Shown here one piece after another: positions 50,336 to 57,944 of a stretch of DNA of 64,000 nt. The translations under genes and the position numbers were made by a program. The stretch's first letter is position 1. Each line of letters starts with the position of its first letter. The notes under the pieces were generated by a model that did no database searches, was not told where the DNA came from, and worked only from the letters and a program-made list of their open reading frames with translations. The stretch comes from Coprococcus_C hominis (lineage in GTDB: Bacteria; Bacillota; Clostridia; Lachnospirales; Lachnospiraceae): the NCBI RefSeq assembly GCF_020687505.1, contig NZ_JAJEQT010000003.1; one strand, written 5' to 3'.

Positions 50336-52117
50336 ATGAGGAAAAAAACAGGGATTTTTCTAAGTGTATGGTTGTGTATCAGTATGCTCCTGCTGTTATT
50401 GGTCAGCACGCCGGTTCATGCAGCAGAAACAAACACGGTGACATTGAATTTTATAGGGGCATCCGTTGACGGAGGAAAGGCCGTTTTTGATGTTGCTGAG
50501 GGCTGTAAAGCAAAAATAACATTATGTACGAAAGACGCATGGGATGGTTATAAGGATTGTTCAATCAGTGGGAATGGCATGCAGGTCGATCTGCTCGAGA
50601 ACGAGTATTATTTGAAGGTTGGTATTTCTTTAGAAGCATCATCCATAGAGGAACTGCCGGGTATGCCGAGTATTTCAAGTTCGGATATTCGGGTATATAT
50701 CAATGAGACATCGTATAATATTGACAGTAATTCGTATATCAAGCTGGATCCAAACGAATTTAGCGGCAACCTGAATATCAAAGTAGAATACGAACCTGCG
50801 CCACCGAAGCCGGCTTATCCAGATGATATTCAGATTACGGCAAGCTGTGATGGAGTAGGAATGGAGATTTCTCTAAATGGAGAGAGAATTGGAAAAGAGA
50901 GTAAGGAGATACAAGGGACTGGAAAGGGATATGCCTCTGGTGAAATCTATAATCTGATCCAGATTCAGCTGGCGTTTGGAGATGGAAATATCGGAACTGT
51001 TACGGTAAATGGAAAGCCAATTAACCTTCCGGAAGGCACAGAGGACAGGGTGGAATTCACAGTAGCACCTGCAAGTGCATATAAGATCGAGGTTACAAAG
51101 AGACTGACGGTTATGAAACGAGTTATCGTATGGGAGAGTGATAATGCCAATAATACAAGCCTGAAAGAGAATGAATTATTAAAGCATGGAAGTATTGCGA
51201 TTATTGGGATCAAAGATGCAGATGGAACGCCGGTTGAATTAAAGGATATTGATCAGAGCGCCAGTCATGGGTATGGAAGTATTGTGCCGGGGTCAGAAAT
51301 AACACTTCGTGTAGCACCAGAATATGGGTACCAGCTTGATTCTATCACCATCAATGGGCAGTCTTTGACACCTTCTGCGGATACATCTACATATACATAC
51401 ACGATGCCGGATGCAAATGTTCATATCTGTGGCATATTTACAAAGAAAGAGGATCAGACAGAGCTGAAAACAGATAAAGTGAAAAATGCATTGATTCAGT
51501 TAGCAGAAAATGAGATCACTTCAGGAAACAGCAGACTGACGATAAAGGATGCGGTTCTCACACAGCAACAGCAGGACGCCTTTGAAAAGGCAGCCGGGGA
51601 TTATCAGATCGCAGGATATTTTGACATCAAACTGGCACAGATCCTGTACAAGAATTCTGCAGCAGATCTGTGGGTAAATGATATAGCAGCTTTGAAGAAT
51701 CCGGCAAAGGTATCCCTTCAGTTTGGTACAGACATGGAGGTTGAAGGCAATGATCTGATTGTCATTCATGAGAATTCGGATGGAACCTATGAGGTTATTC
51801 CTGCGTCCTTTGATTCTGCAACTAAGACTGTGATGTTCCAGACAAAGGGATTTTCCAACTATGCGGTCGCATATAAGAAGAGTGAGACAACGACGGAGGA
51901 TTCGACAAAGGAAACGACAACGGAGAGCACAACCGAAGATCCATCCAAAACTACAACAAAGGATACGACCGAAGCTACGACAAGTGGTACGACAGAAGCA
52001 ACAAAAGATGCTGTAACAGCTTCGCCTAAAACAGGGGATGATATGAATCTGCCTGTACTTTGCGTGTTGATGCTGGTATCGGGAATGGGCTGTCTCTATG
52101 CGGGAAAGAAGCGGTAA
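50336..52117 (+). CDS. sortase-anchored surface protein (PKTG signal)
   Basis: The 593-residue protein has a signal peptide (about 1-28, ending VHAAE), several beta-rich modules (one with 'PEYGYQLDSITINGQSL', the Listeria-Bacteroides/Big-like pattern), a low-complexity Thr/Glu linker (about 520-560) and a C-terminal sorting signal: 'SPKTGDD', a hydrophobic helix and a GKKR tail. SPKTG is a variant of LPXTG used in Lachnospiraceae. It is likely a wall-anchored adhesin or binding protein. The start is ATG 50336 after GGGAGG. A terminator follows. Confidence 0.85.
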   Translation: MRKKTGIFLSVWLCISMLLLLLVSTPVHAAETNTVTLNFIGASVDGGKAVFDVAEGCKAKITLCTKDAWDGYKDCSISGNGMQVDLLENEYYLKVGISLEASSIEELPGMPSISSSDIRVYINETSYNIDSNSYIKLDPNEFSGNLNIKVEYEPAPPKPAYPDDIQITASCDGVGMEISLNGERIGKESKEIQGTGKGYASGEIYNLIQIQLAFGDGNIGTVTVNGKPINLPEGTEDRVEFTVAPASAYKIEVTKRLTVMKRVIVWESDNANNTSLKENELLKHGSIAIIGIKDADGTPVELKDIDQSASHGYGSIVPGSEITLRVAPEYGYQLDSITINGQSLTPSADTSTYTYTMPDANVHICGIFTKKEDQTELKTDKVKNALIQLAENEITSGNSRLTIKDAVLTQQQQDAFEKAAGDYQIAGYFDIKLAQILYKNSAADLWVNDIAALKNPAKVSLQFGTDMEVEGNDLIVIHENSDGTYEVIPASFDSATKTVMFQTKGFSNYAVAYKKSETTTEDSTKETTTESTTEDPSKTTTKDTTEATTSGTTEATKDAVTASPKTGDDMNLPVLCVLMLVSGMGCLYAGKKR

Positions 52118-52136
52118 TTCTGTCTATATTTATGAG

Positions 52137-52170
52137 AAAAGCACAGTTTGCTTTTGAACTGTGCTTTTTC
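52137..52170 (+). terminator. terminator after the surface protein gene
   Basis: AAAAGCACAGTT (52137-52148) pairs with AACTGTGCTTTT (52157-52168) around an 8-base loop, followed by TTC. It is a symmetrical stem with A and T flanks. Confidence 0.85.
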
Positions 52171-52215
52171 TGATGATAAACAAAAAAATCAAAAGTAGTC
52201 GTATCACGTAGAATT

Positions 52216-52224
52216 TGCTATAAT
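52216..52224 (+). promoter_or_regulatory. extended -10 promoter of the ior operon
   Basis: TGCTATAAT at 52216-52224 is an extended -10 (TGN followed by a perfect TATAAT), 34 bp before the iorA ATG. No good -35 is visible, as expected for an extended -10 promoter. Confidence 0.6.
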
Positions 52225-52257
52225 ATACATATTTGTTAGAGAAAGGACGGCAGTTAC

Positions 52258-54069
52258 ATGCAGGAATATGTAATGGGAAATGGAGCGATCGCGCTCGGCG
52301 CATTGGCAGCAGGCGTCAATCTTGTGTCCGGGTATCCGGGAACTCCATCTTCTGAAATTGTGGAAACGATATCCAAGTACCCACACGATGGGGTGCATTT
52401 GGAATGGTCAGTGAATGAGAAAGCAGCGATGGAGGTTGCTGCGAGTGCGGCATATGGTGGCGCACGGACGATGGTGACGATGAAGCAGGTGGGCTTAAAT
52501 GTGGCAGCCGATCCGCTGATGTCGCTTGCGTATGTGGGTGTAAAGGGCGGCATGGTTGTTGTATCGGCGGACGATCCGGGTCCGATTTCCTCCCAGACCG
52601 AGCAGGATACAAGGCGGTTCGCGGACTTCGCACGGATTCCGGTGTTTGATCCATCTTCCCCGGAAGAAGCATATGAGATGATACAGGATGCATTTTCATA
52701 TTCGGAGAAATATAAGACACCGGTTCTGTTCCGTCCGACGACACGTGTCTGCCATGCGTATGCGTCGATTGAGAATCCGGTTAACAATGGACCAAAAGCA
52801 TATGATGGTTTCGTGAAAGATTCCAAGAAATGGGTCATCTTCCCGCGGTTATCCTACATGAATCATGCAATGATCGAGCAGCGGAATGTTGAAATCGGAA
52901 AAGATTTTTCTACATATAAATGGAATTGTGTGGAAGGCGGAAATTCCAAGAAGGCAGTAATTACGTCAGGAATCAGCTATGCCTATGCGAAGGAATATCT
53001 GAAAGACCACACCGATATCAAGCTCATCAAGCTTGCGACTGCGTACCCTCTGCCGGAGGATTTTCTGTTACAGGCACTCGAGGGTGTGGAGGAACTGCTC
53101 TGTGTGGAGGAGTTAAGTCCATATATTGAAGAACAGATTCTGAAGCTTGTCGGTAAGCACGCGCTTGCCATCAAAGTGTCAGGAAAATTAGACGGAAGGG
53201 TGCCGGCAAGTGGCGAGAACAGTTCGAATCTGGTTGCAGATATTCTGAGCGGGTTCCTTGGCACGGAGAAGCTCGCGCGTGGGTATGATGGCAGCGATGC
53301 ACCGGCGCTTCCGATGCGTCCACCAGTGTTGTGTGCAGGATGTCCGCACCGTGCATCGTTCTATGCAGTGAAGCAGGCGATGAAAGGAAAGAAAGCGTAT
53401 TTCTGTGGCGATATCGGATGTTATACACTTGGAAATGCGATGCCGCTTGATATGGTTGACACATGTCTCTGCATGGGTGCCGGAATCACGATGGCGCAGG
53501 GCTTCCACTGGATTGATGGGGAAGGCACGTGCTTCGGATTCGTGGGCGATTCGACATTTTTCGCATCGGGTATGACGGGTGTCGTAAATGCGGTGTACAA
53601 CAACGCAGATATGATTCTCTGCGTGCTGGATAATTCGACAACGGCGATGACCGGTCATCAGCCGCATCCGGGAATCGGACGGAATATGATGGGACAGTTC
53701 GTGGACAAGGTAGATATTGCGAAGGTGTTGGAAGGAATCGGAGTACATATGATCGTGACGGTTAATCCATTAGACCTTGATGCGTCGGTGGCTGCTGTGC
53801 AGGAATGTGCCAAGCTTCCGGGCGTGAAAGCGATCATCTTCAAATCGCCGTGTATTGCGATTTCCAAGCCAGACGGCAAATGCCGGATCTCGGAGCAGTG
53901 CATCAATTGTAAGAAATGCATCCGTGAGATCGGCTGTCCGGCACTTATTACCGTAGATGGAAATGTGACGATCGATGAAAACTTATGTACCGGCTGTGGC
54001 TTGTGCAGCCAGATCTGCCCGGTTCACGCCATTGGGGGCGATACTCAAAAAGGAGGTGCCACATCATGA
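52258..54069 (+). CDS. iorA: indolepyruvate:ferredoxin oxidoreductase, alpha subunit
   Basis: IorA oxidatively decarboxylates aryl pyruvates (indole-, phenyl-, hydroxyphenylpyruvate) to aryl-acetyl-CoA with reduction of ferredoxin. The 603 residues begin with the pyrimidine-binding 'GYPGTPSSEIVETIS', include the TPP site 'CGDIGCYTLG' and 'GDSTFFASGMTG', and end in two [4Fe-4S] clusters ('CINCKKCIREIGCP', 'CTGCGLCSQICPVHAI'). The start is ATG 52258 after AAAGGACGG. The stop overlaps iorB (ATGA). Confidence 0.95.
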   Translation: MQEYVMGNGAIALGALAAGVNLVSGYPGTPSSEIVETISKYPHDGVHLEWSVNEKAAMEVAASAAYGGARTMVTMKQVGLNVAADPLMSLAYVGVKGGMVVVSADDPGPISSQTEQDTRRFADFARIPVFDPSSPEEAYEMIQDAFSYSEKYKTPVLFRPTTRVCHAYASIENPVNNGPKAYDGFVKDSKKWVIFPRLSYMNHAMIEQRNVEIGKDFSTYKWNCVEGGNSKKAVITSGISYAYAKEYLKDHTDIKLIKLATAYPLPEDFLLQALEGVEELLCVEELSPYIEEQILKLVGKHALAIKVSGKLDGRVPASGENSSNLVADILSGFLGTEKLARGYDGSDAPALPMRPPVLCAGCPHRASFYAVKQAMKGKKAYFCGDIGCYTLGNAMPLDMVDTCLCMGAGITMAQGFHWIDGEGTCFGFVGDSTFFASGMTGVVNAVYNNADMILCVLDNSTTAMTGHQPHPGIGRNMMGQFVDKVDIAKVLEGIGVHMIVTVNPLDLDASVAAVQECAKLPGVKAIIFKSPCIAISKPDGKCRISEQCINCKKCIREIGCPALITVDGNVTIDENLCTGCGLCSQICPVHAIGGDTQKGGATS

Positions 54070-54656
54070 AGAAAGATATATTGATCTGTGGTGTCGGCGG
54101 GCAGGGAACCGTGTTGGCATCCAAAATTATTGCGGCATCTGCGATGGATGAAGGTTCGGCAGTTCATTCGGCAGAGACGATCGGCATGGCACAGCGGGGT
54201 GGTTCGGTGACGAGCCATGTGCGTATCGGGGAGGCATATGCACCGCTGATCCCACAGGGGGCAGCAGATATGATTCTCGCATTTGAGCCGGCGGAGGCTG
54301 TGCGGAACTTAGGGTATCTGAAAAAGGATGGAATCGTGATCGTGAATCGTGTACCGGTAAAACCGGTGACAGAATCTTTGCAGGATACCGGGTATGACGG
54401 CACAGAGATGATTGCGTATCTGCAGAAGAAATGCAGCTGTATCGTAATCGATGCAGAGAAAATCTGTGCACCGTTTGGCTCGTCGCGATATTTCAACATT
54501 GCCATCCTGGGCGTGGCAGTTGGAAGCGGACGGCTTGGAATCAGCAAGGAAACCGTGCTTGCAGAGCTTGAAAGGCGCGTGCCGTCAAAGTATGTAGAGA
54601 CAAACAAAGCGGCATTTTATGCAGGTGTTGAAGTGGGAAGCGGAAAAACGTTGTGA
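54066..54656 (+). CDS. iorB: indolepyruvate:ferredoxin oxidoreductase, beta subunit
   Basis: The 196-residue gamma-type subunit of 2-oxoacid:ferredoxin oxidoreductases has 'ICGVGGQGTVLASKIIAASA' at the N-terminus and 'GMAQRGGSVTSHVRIG' as the family signature. It partners iorA; the starts and stops overlap by four bases. ATG 54066 has AAAGGAGG; the longer frame from 53985 lies inside iorA and is a shadow. Together they ferment aromatic amino acids after transamination. Confidence 0.95.
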   Translation: MKKDILICGVGGQGTVLASKIIAASAMDEGSAVHSAETIGMAQRGGSVTSHVRIGEAYAPLIPQGAADMILAFEPAEAVRNLGYLKKDGIVIVNRVPVKPVTESLQDTGYDGTEMIAYLQKKCSCIVIDAEKICAPFGSSRYFNIAILGVAVGSGRLGISKETVLAELERRVPSKYVETNKAAFYAGVEVGSGKTL

Positions 54657-54716
54657 TAGAGGAAATAACGTATCATCAGTCGATAATATAAATCGTATTT
54701 GGAGGAGGAACCAACT

Positions 54717-55958
54717 ATGAAATTAACAGACTTACAGTTGTCGCAGGTAGATGCACAGATTAAGCGTCTGATTCAGACAGACAGTTATTATGGCAGAATT
54801 TATAAAGAAGCAGGAATTACAGGAGTTTCAAGTCAGGAGGAGTTTGAGCAGCTTCCGTTCTCCAGCAAGGCGGATCTTCGAAATGCTTATCCGCTTGGAA
54901 TCCAGGCGGTACCGGATGAGGAGGTGGTACGAATCCATTCTTCGTCCGGTACGACAGGTAAGCCGGTCATCATTCCTTATACAGCAAAGGATGTGGATGA
55001 CTGGGCGATTATGTTTGCACGCTGCTATGAAACAGCAGGAATCACAAACAAAGACCATATTCAGATTACAGCCGGCTATGGTCTGTGGACGGCGGGAATC
55101 GGATTCCAGGCAGGCTGTGAGAAGCTTGGCGCAATGGCAATTCCGATGGGACCGGGTAATACAGATAAGCAGATTCAGATGATGATGGATCTGAAATCGA
55201 CCGTCCTTACTGCGACATCTTCGTATGCATTGCTTCTGGCAGAGGAAATCAATAAAAGAGGAATCCGCGATCAGCTGTATCTGAAGAAAGGTATTTTTGG
55301 TTCCGAGCGCTGGAGTGAGAAGATGCGGGAATACATTAAAAGGGAGCTTGGAGTTTCTCTTTATGATATCTATGGTCTGACGGAGATTTACGGACCGGGC
55401 ATCGGAATCAGCTGTGATGAAAATTCGGGTATGCATTATTGGGATGATTATGTATATATTGAGATTGTTGATCCGAAGACACTTCAGCCGGTACCGGACG
55501 GAGAAGAAGGAGAGATTGTTATAACAACACTTGTCAAGGAAGGCGCACCGCTTCTGCGATTCCGGACACATGATATCTCCAGAATTATTCCGGGTGAATG
55601 TGCATGTGGTAACAAATATCCGCGTCTTGATATAATTAAGGGACGTAGTGATGATATGTTCAAGGTACATGGTGTCAATATGTTCCCAAGTCAGGTAGAA
55701 GAAATCCTCGGCATGGTCGATGGTGTATCGAGCGAATATAACATTAATATCGCGCATGATGAAGCACATAACCGTGACATCATCATGGTAACGGTTGAGG
55801 CGGAAGGTCGTGTGGACTTCGAGCAGACAGGTCAGACGATCAAGAATCTGTTCAAGTCGAAGATGAGTGTTACACCGAAGATCAATGTTGTGCCGGTTGG
55901 AACATTGCCGCGAACAGAGAAGAAGGCGAAGCGTGTGATCGATCACCGTGAGGTGTAG
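54717..55958 (+). CDS. paaK: phenylacetate/aryl-acetate CoA ligase
   Basis: The 413-residue adenylate-forming enzyme resembles PaaK. It has the P-loop-like 'HSSSGTTGKPVIIPYT', 'YGLTEIYGPG', 'RFRTHDISRIIPGECACGN' and the C-terminal 'KGRSDDMFKVHGVNMFPSQV'. Next to iorAB it probably runs toward aryl acetate plus ATP from aryl-acetyl-CoA, or reactivates aryl acetates; direction is inferred. ATG 54717 has GGAGGAGG; the upstream TTG 54699 is inside this ribosome-site region. It forms one operon, 60 bp after iorB. Confidence 0.92.
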   Translation: MKLTDLQLSQVDAQIKRLIQTDSYYGRIYKEAGITGVSSQEEFEQLPFSSKADLRNAYPLGIQAVPDEEVVRIHSSSGTTGKPVIIPYTAKDVDDWAIMFARCYETAGITNKDHIQITAGYGLWTAGIGFQAGCEKLGAMAIPMGPGNTDKQIQMMMDLKSTVLTATSSYALLLAEEINKRGIRDQLYLKKGIFGSERWSEKMREYIKRELGVSLYDIYGLTEIYGPGIGISCDENSGMHYWDDYVYIEIVDPKTLQPVPDGEEGEIVITTLVKEGAPLLRFRTHDISRIIPGECACGNKYPRLDIIKGRSDDMFKVHGVNMFPSQVEEILGMVDGVSSEYNINIAHDEAHNRDIIMVTVEAEGRVDFEQTGQTIKNLFKSKMSVTPKINVVPVGTLPRTEKKAKRVIDHREV

Positions 55959-55975
55959 GAAAAGGAGGTCCACAG

Positions 55976-56515
55976 ATGCGAAACATTTTAATTGTAGTAG
56001 ATATGCAGAAAGACTTTGTAACAGGTGCACTTGCGTCAGCGGAAGCACAGGCGATTCTGCCAGAGGTAATGGCGAAAATAAGTGAGTATGATCGTGCTGG
56101 TAAGGAGATCATTTTCACGCGGGATACACATGGAGAAGATTATATGCAGACGAACGAGGGAAAACATCTGCCGGTTCCGCATTGTATCAAAGGGACAGAT
56201 GGATGGCAGATCTGTGCAGAGCTTACTGATGGAATCACTTCGGAATATAAGACCGTTGACAAGCCGACATTCGGGTTCTTAGGCTGGAAGGATGTTCTTG
56301 CGAGTGAGACCGCGGATGGTTCGGATCTGGATATTGAAATGATTGGAGTCTGCACGGACATCTGTGTCGTGTCAAATGCTCTTATACTGAAAGCCTTGTA
56401 TCCGGAAGCCACGGTGCGTGTGGATGCAGGCTGTTGTGCAGGTGTGACACCGGAAGCACATGCGGCGGCACTTGCAACGATGCGCTCCTGTCAGGTGGAC
56501 ATAATCGATAAATAA
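55976..56515 (+). CDS. cysteine hydrolase (isochorismatase/nicotinamidase family)
   Basis: The 179-residue protein has the family triad: Asp in 'IVVDMQKDFVTGAL', Lys in 'DKPTFGFLGW' and the nucleophilic Cys in 'GVCTDICVVSNAL'. A likely metal triad lies in 'FTRDTHGEDY' and the following His ('PVPHCIKGTDGWQI'), as in nicotinamidases. Nicotinamidase-like NAD salvage is plausible but other amide substrates are possible. It lies 17 bp after paaK, with AAAGGAGG. The link to aromatic metabolism is unclear. Confidence 0.87.
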   Translation: MRNILIVVDMQKDFVTGALASAEAQAILPEVMAKISEYDRAGKEIIFTRDTHGEDYMQTNEGKHLPVPHCIKGTDGWQICAELTDGITSEYKTVDKPTFGFLGWKDVLASETADGSDLDIEMIGVCTDICVVSNALILKALYPEATVRVDAGCCAGVTPEAHAAALATMRSCQVDIIDK

Positions 56516-56553
56516 GGAACAAGAGATGGATAGTGGGGGAGAAATGGAATTAT

Positions 56554-57354
56554 TTACAAACATCCCTCACTATTCTCTGAGAAGGGCAGGGCAACCTGTG
56601 TGATGTAGTCTTCTGTATGGTCTCCGCGGTTAGGAGGCCCTTCGAGATAGATACAGTGGAATCCGCCGGTTGCCTGAATTTTATTTTCCTGTACATATGC
56701 CTGTAGGGCGTCAATCGCGGTATTGATTCCTTCGTAAGCACCACGATAGTAGATGCACAAGGCAGACATTTCCGCAAACTCCATCCGCTCTTCACCCACA
56801 AAATCTTCTGAAACAGGGATGCAGCATAGCAGATCGAGTTCCTTGCAGGAGGAACCTGCACGTACAGTAAACATGCGGCTCCCCATGGACATTTTTCCTG
56901 TTCTGGCTGCGGCAATATAGGTATCCCGCAATTTGATGGCGGCGTCCTTCGCATCGGTACACTGGTATCTGCGGCAGAAACACACCTGCCGAGGCAGGCG
57001 GACGCGGTGCACGCTTAAGTCTCCCGGTTTTGCCGCGCGCAATTGAAGCAGATGGATGTTGCGGTCCAAGGTTGCCCGAAGATCCATGAGGCGGTCAAGA
57101 TAGCGGTCAAGGTTTTCTGTATCATAGTAATATTCTCTGATTTCCGCCAGCGAAAGTCCCAGTGTCTGCAACGAGCGGATGGCACGAATCTGCGTCATAT
57201 TATCCGCAGTATAATAGCGGTAGCCGCTTGCTTCATCCTTGACTGCAGGTGTCAGCAGTCCCATCTCTTCATAGACAAGGATGGCTTTCCGTGTCACTCC
57301 TAAGATCTTGGCAATCTCGCCGATTTTAAATAGATGCTCACTTTGTTTTCTCAT
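56554..57354 (-). CDS. MerR-family regulator with GyrI-like effector domain
   Basis: The 266-residue regulator has an N-terminal MerR winged helix ('FKIGEIAKILGVTRKAILVY', 'GYRYYTADNMTQIRAIRSLQ'), a dimerisation helix (about 85-115) and a BmrR/GyrI-like effector-binding domain (120-260, ending 'EDYITQVALPFS'). Such proteins respond to small hydrophobic compounds and untwist promoters with 19-bp spacers. A promoter of this type lies 153 bp upstream, facing away. The start at 57354 has AGGAGG. The effector is unknown. Confidence 0.9.
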   Translation of the reverse strand: MRKQSEHLFKIGEIAKILGVTRKAILVYEEMGLLTPAVKDEASGYRYYTADNMTQIRAIRSLQTLGLSLAEIREYYYDTENLDRYLDRLMDLRATLDRNIHLLQLRAAKPGDLSVHRVRLPRQVCFCRRYQCTDAKDAAIKLRDTYIAAARTGKMSMGSRMFTVRAGSSCKELDLLCCIPVSEDFVGEERMEFAEMSALCIYYRGAYEGINTAIDALQAYVQENKIQATGGFHCIYLEGPPNRGDHTEDYITQVALPFSENSEGCL

Positions 57355-57506
57355 AGAAATCCTCCTGATAAAATCAGTATTTTTTTCTCTGATGATGCGA
57401 ATTTCTGTCTAAATATAATCCGAATAATCAACCCCATACAATCAAGTTTTTTCTGTAGATAACGCGAATTATTTGCGATTTCTGTCTGGAAAAATCGAAT
57501 TTCCCA

Positions 57507-57537
57507 TTGACTTGTCCCTTAGGGTACGATTTAAAAT
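57507..57537 (+). promoter_or_regulatory. MerR-type promoter with 19-bp spacer and central dyad
   Basis: TTGACT (57507-57512) and TAAAAT (57532-57537) are 19 bp apart, the abnormal spacing of MerR-controlled promoters. The spacer centres on the dyad CCCTTAGGG (57516-57524). It points away from the merR gene. A ribosome-site-like AGAGGAGG follows at about 57567 but no start codon is placed behind it, and the next gene begins at 57945. Confidence 0.7.
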
Positions 57538-57741
57538 CATCATAGCAGAATGTTTATAAGTTTACAAGAGGAGGAAAACCCTCAGAAAAAGAATAATTCC
57601 TAGTTTGGATGGCAGGCCTGCAGATCGGTGATCTGTGGACCTGCCGGATATAAGAAATATATAACGCAATTACAGATAGATGATTACCGGATGTTTAAAG
57701 ATTCATAAAAATGGATGTAAGATTCTAGTAATATTCTACAA

Positions 57742-57770
57742 TTGCAATTAATAATAGTATGTGTTACTAT
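57742..57770 (+). promoter_or_regulatory. candidate promoter of the riboswitch transcript
   Basis: TTGCAA (57742-57747) and TACTAT (57765-57770) are 17 bp apart, just upstream of the aptamer. Matches are moderate. Confidence 0.4.
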
Positions 57771-57782
57771 TTCGATAATGTA

Positions 57783-57862
57783 AGTAAATATTTGGCAAAA
57801 CAATCGAAAGATTGCGACGCAAAGCTATAGGGCCTGTAAGATGGCAGCCAGTTGCACGGACG
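57783..57862 (+). ncRNA. cyclic-di-GMP-I (GEMM) riboswitch aptamer
   Basis: The conserved elements occur in order: GGCAAA (57794), a helix capped by the GAAA tetraloop (CAATC-GAAA-GATTG), GACGCAAAGC, then GGCCT and ATGGCAGCCA closing P3. These are the hallmark bases of the GEMM-I/c-di-GMP-I class. The aptamer sits about 20 bases upstream of an intrinsic terminator and 85 bases before the hybrid kinase gene, so c-di-GMP would decide read-through. P1 ends are approximate. Confidence 0.88.
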
Positions 57863-57882
57863 TATAACGTAACGTTTATTTC

Positions 57883-57932
57883 AGAAGCATTGTATTGCCA
57901 TATAAGGGTAGGTATAATGCTTCTTTTTATTT
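57883..57932 (+). terminator. riboswitch expression-platform terminator
   Basis: AGAAGCATT (57883-57891) pairs with AATGCTTCT (57916-57924), followed by TTTTATTT. It lies between the c-di-GMP aptamer and the kinase gene. The loop is 24 bases, room for a competing antiterminator pairing. Confidence 0.8.
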
Positions 57933-57944
57933 GATAAGGGTAGA

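Noticed and set aside
51890..52020. Thr/Glu-coding repeats in the surface-protein gene considered as a variable tandem array
   Set aside because: The codons are degenerate with no fixed period; this is a normal low-complexity wall-spanning linker.
54828..56048. 406-codon antisense frame opposite paaK
   Set aside because: The product is Cys/His/Leu-rich without domain pattern, and the opposite strand has complete CoA-ligase motifs.
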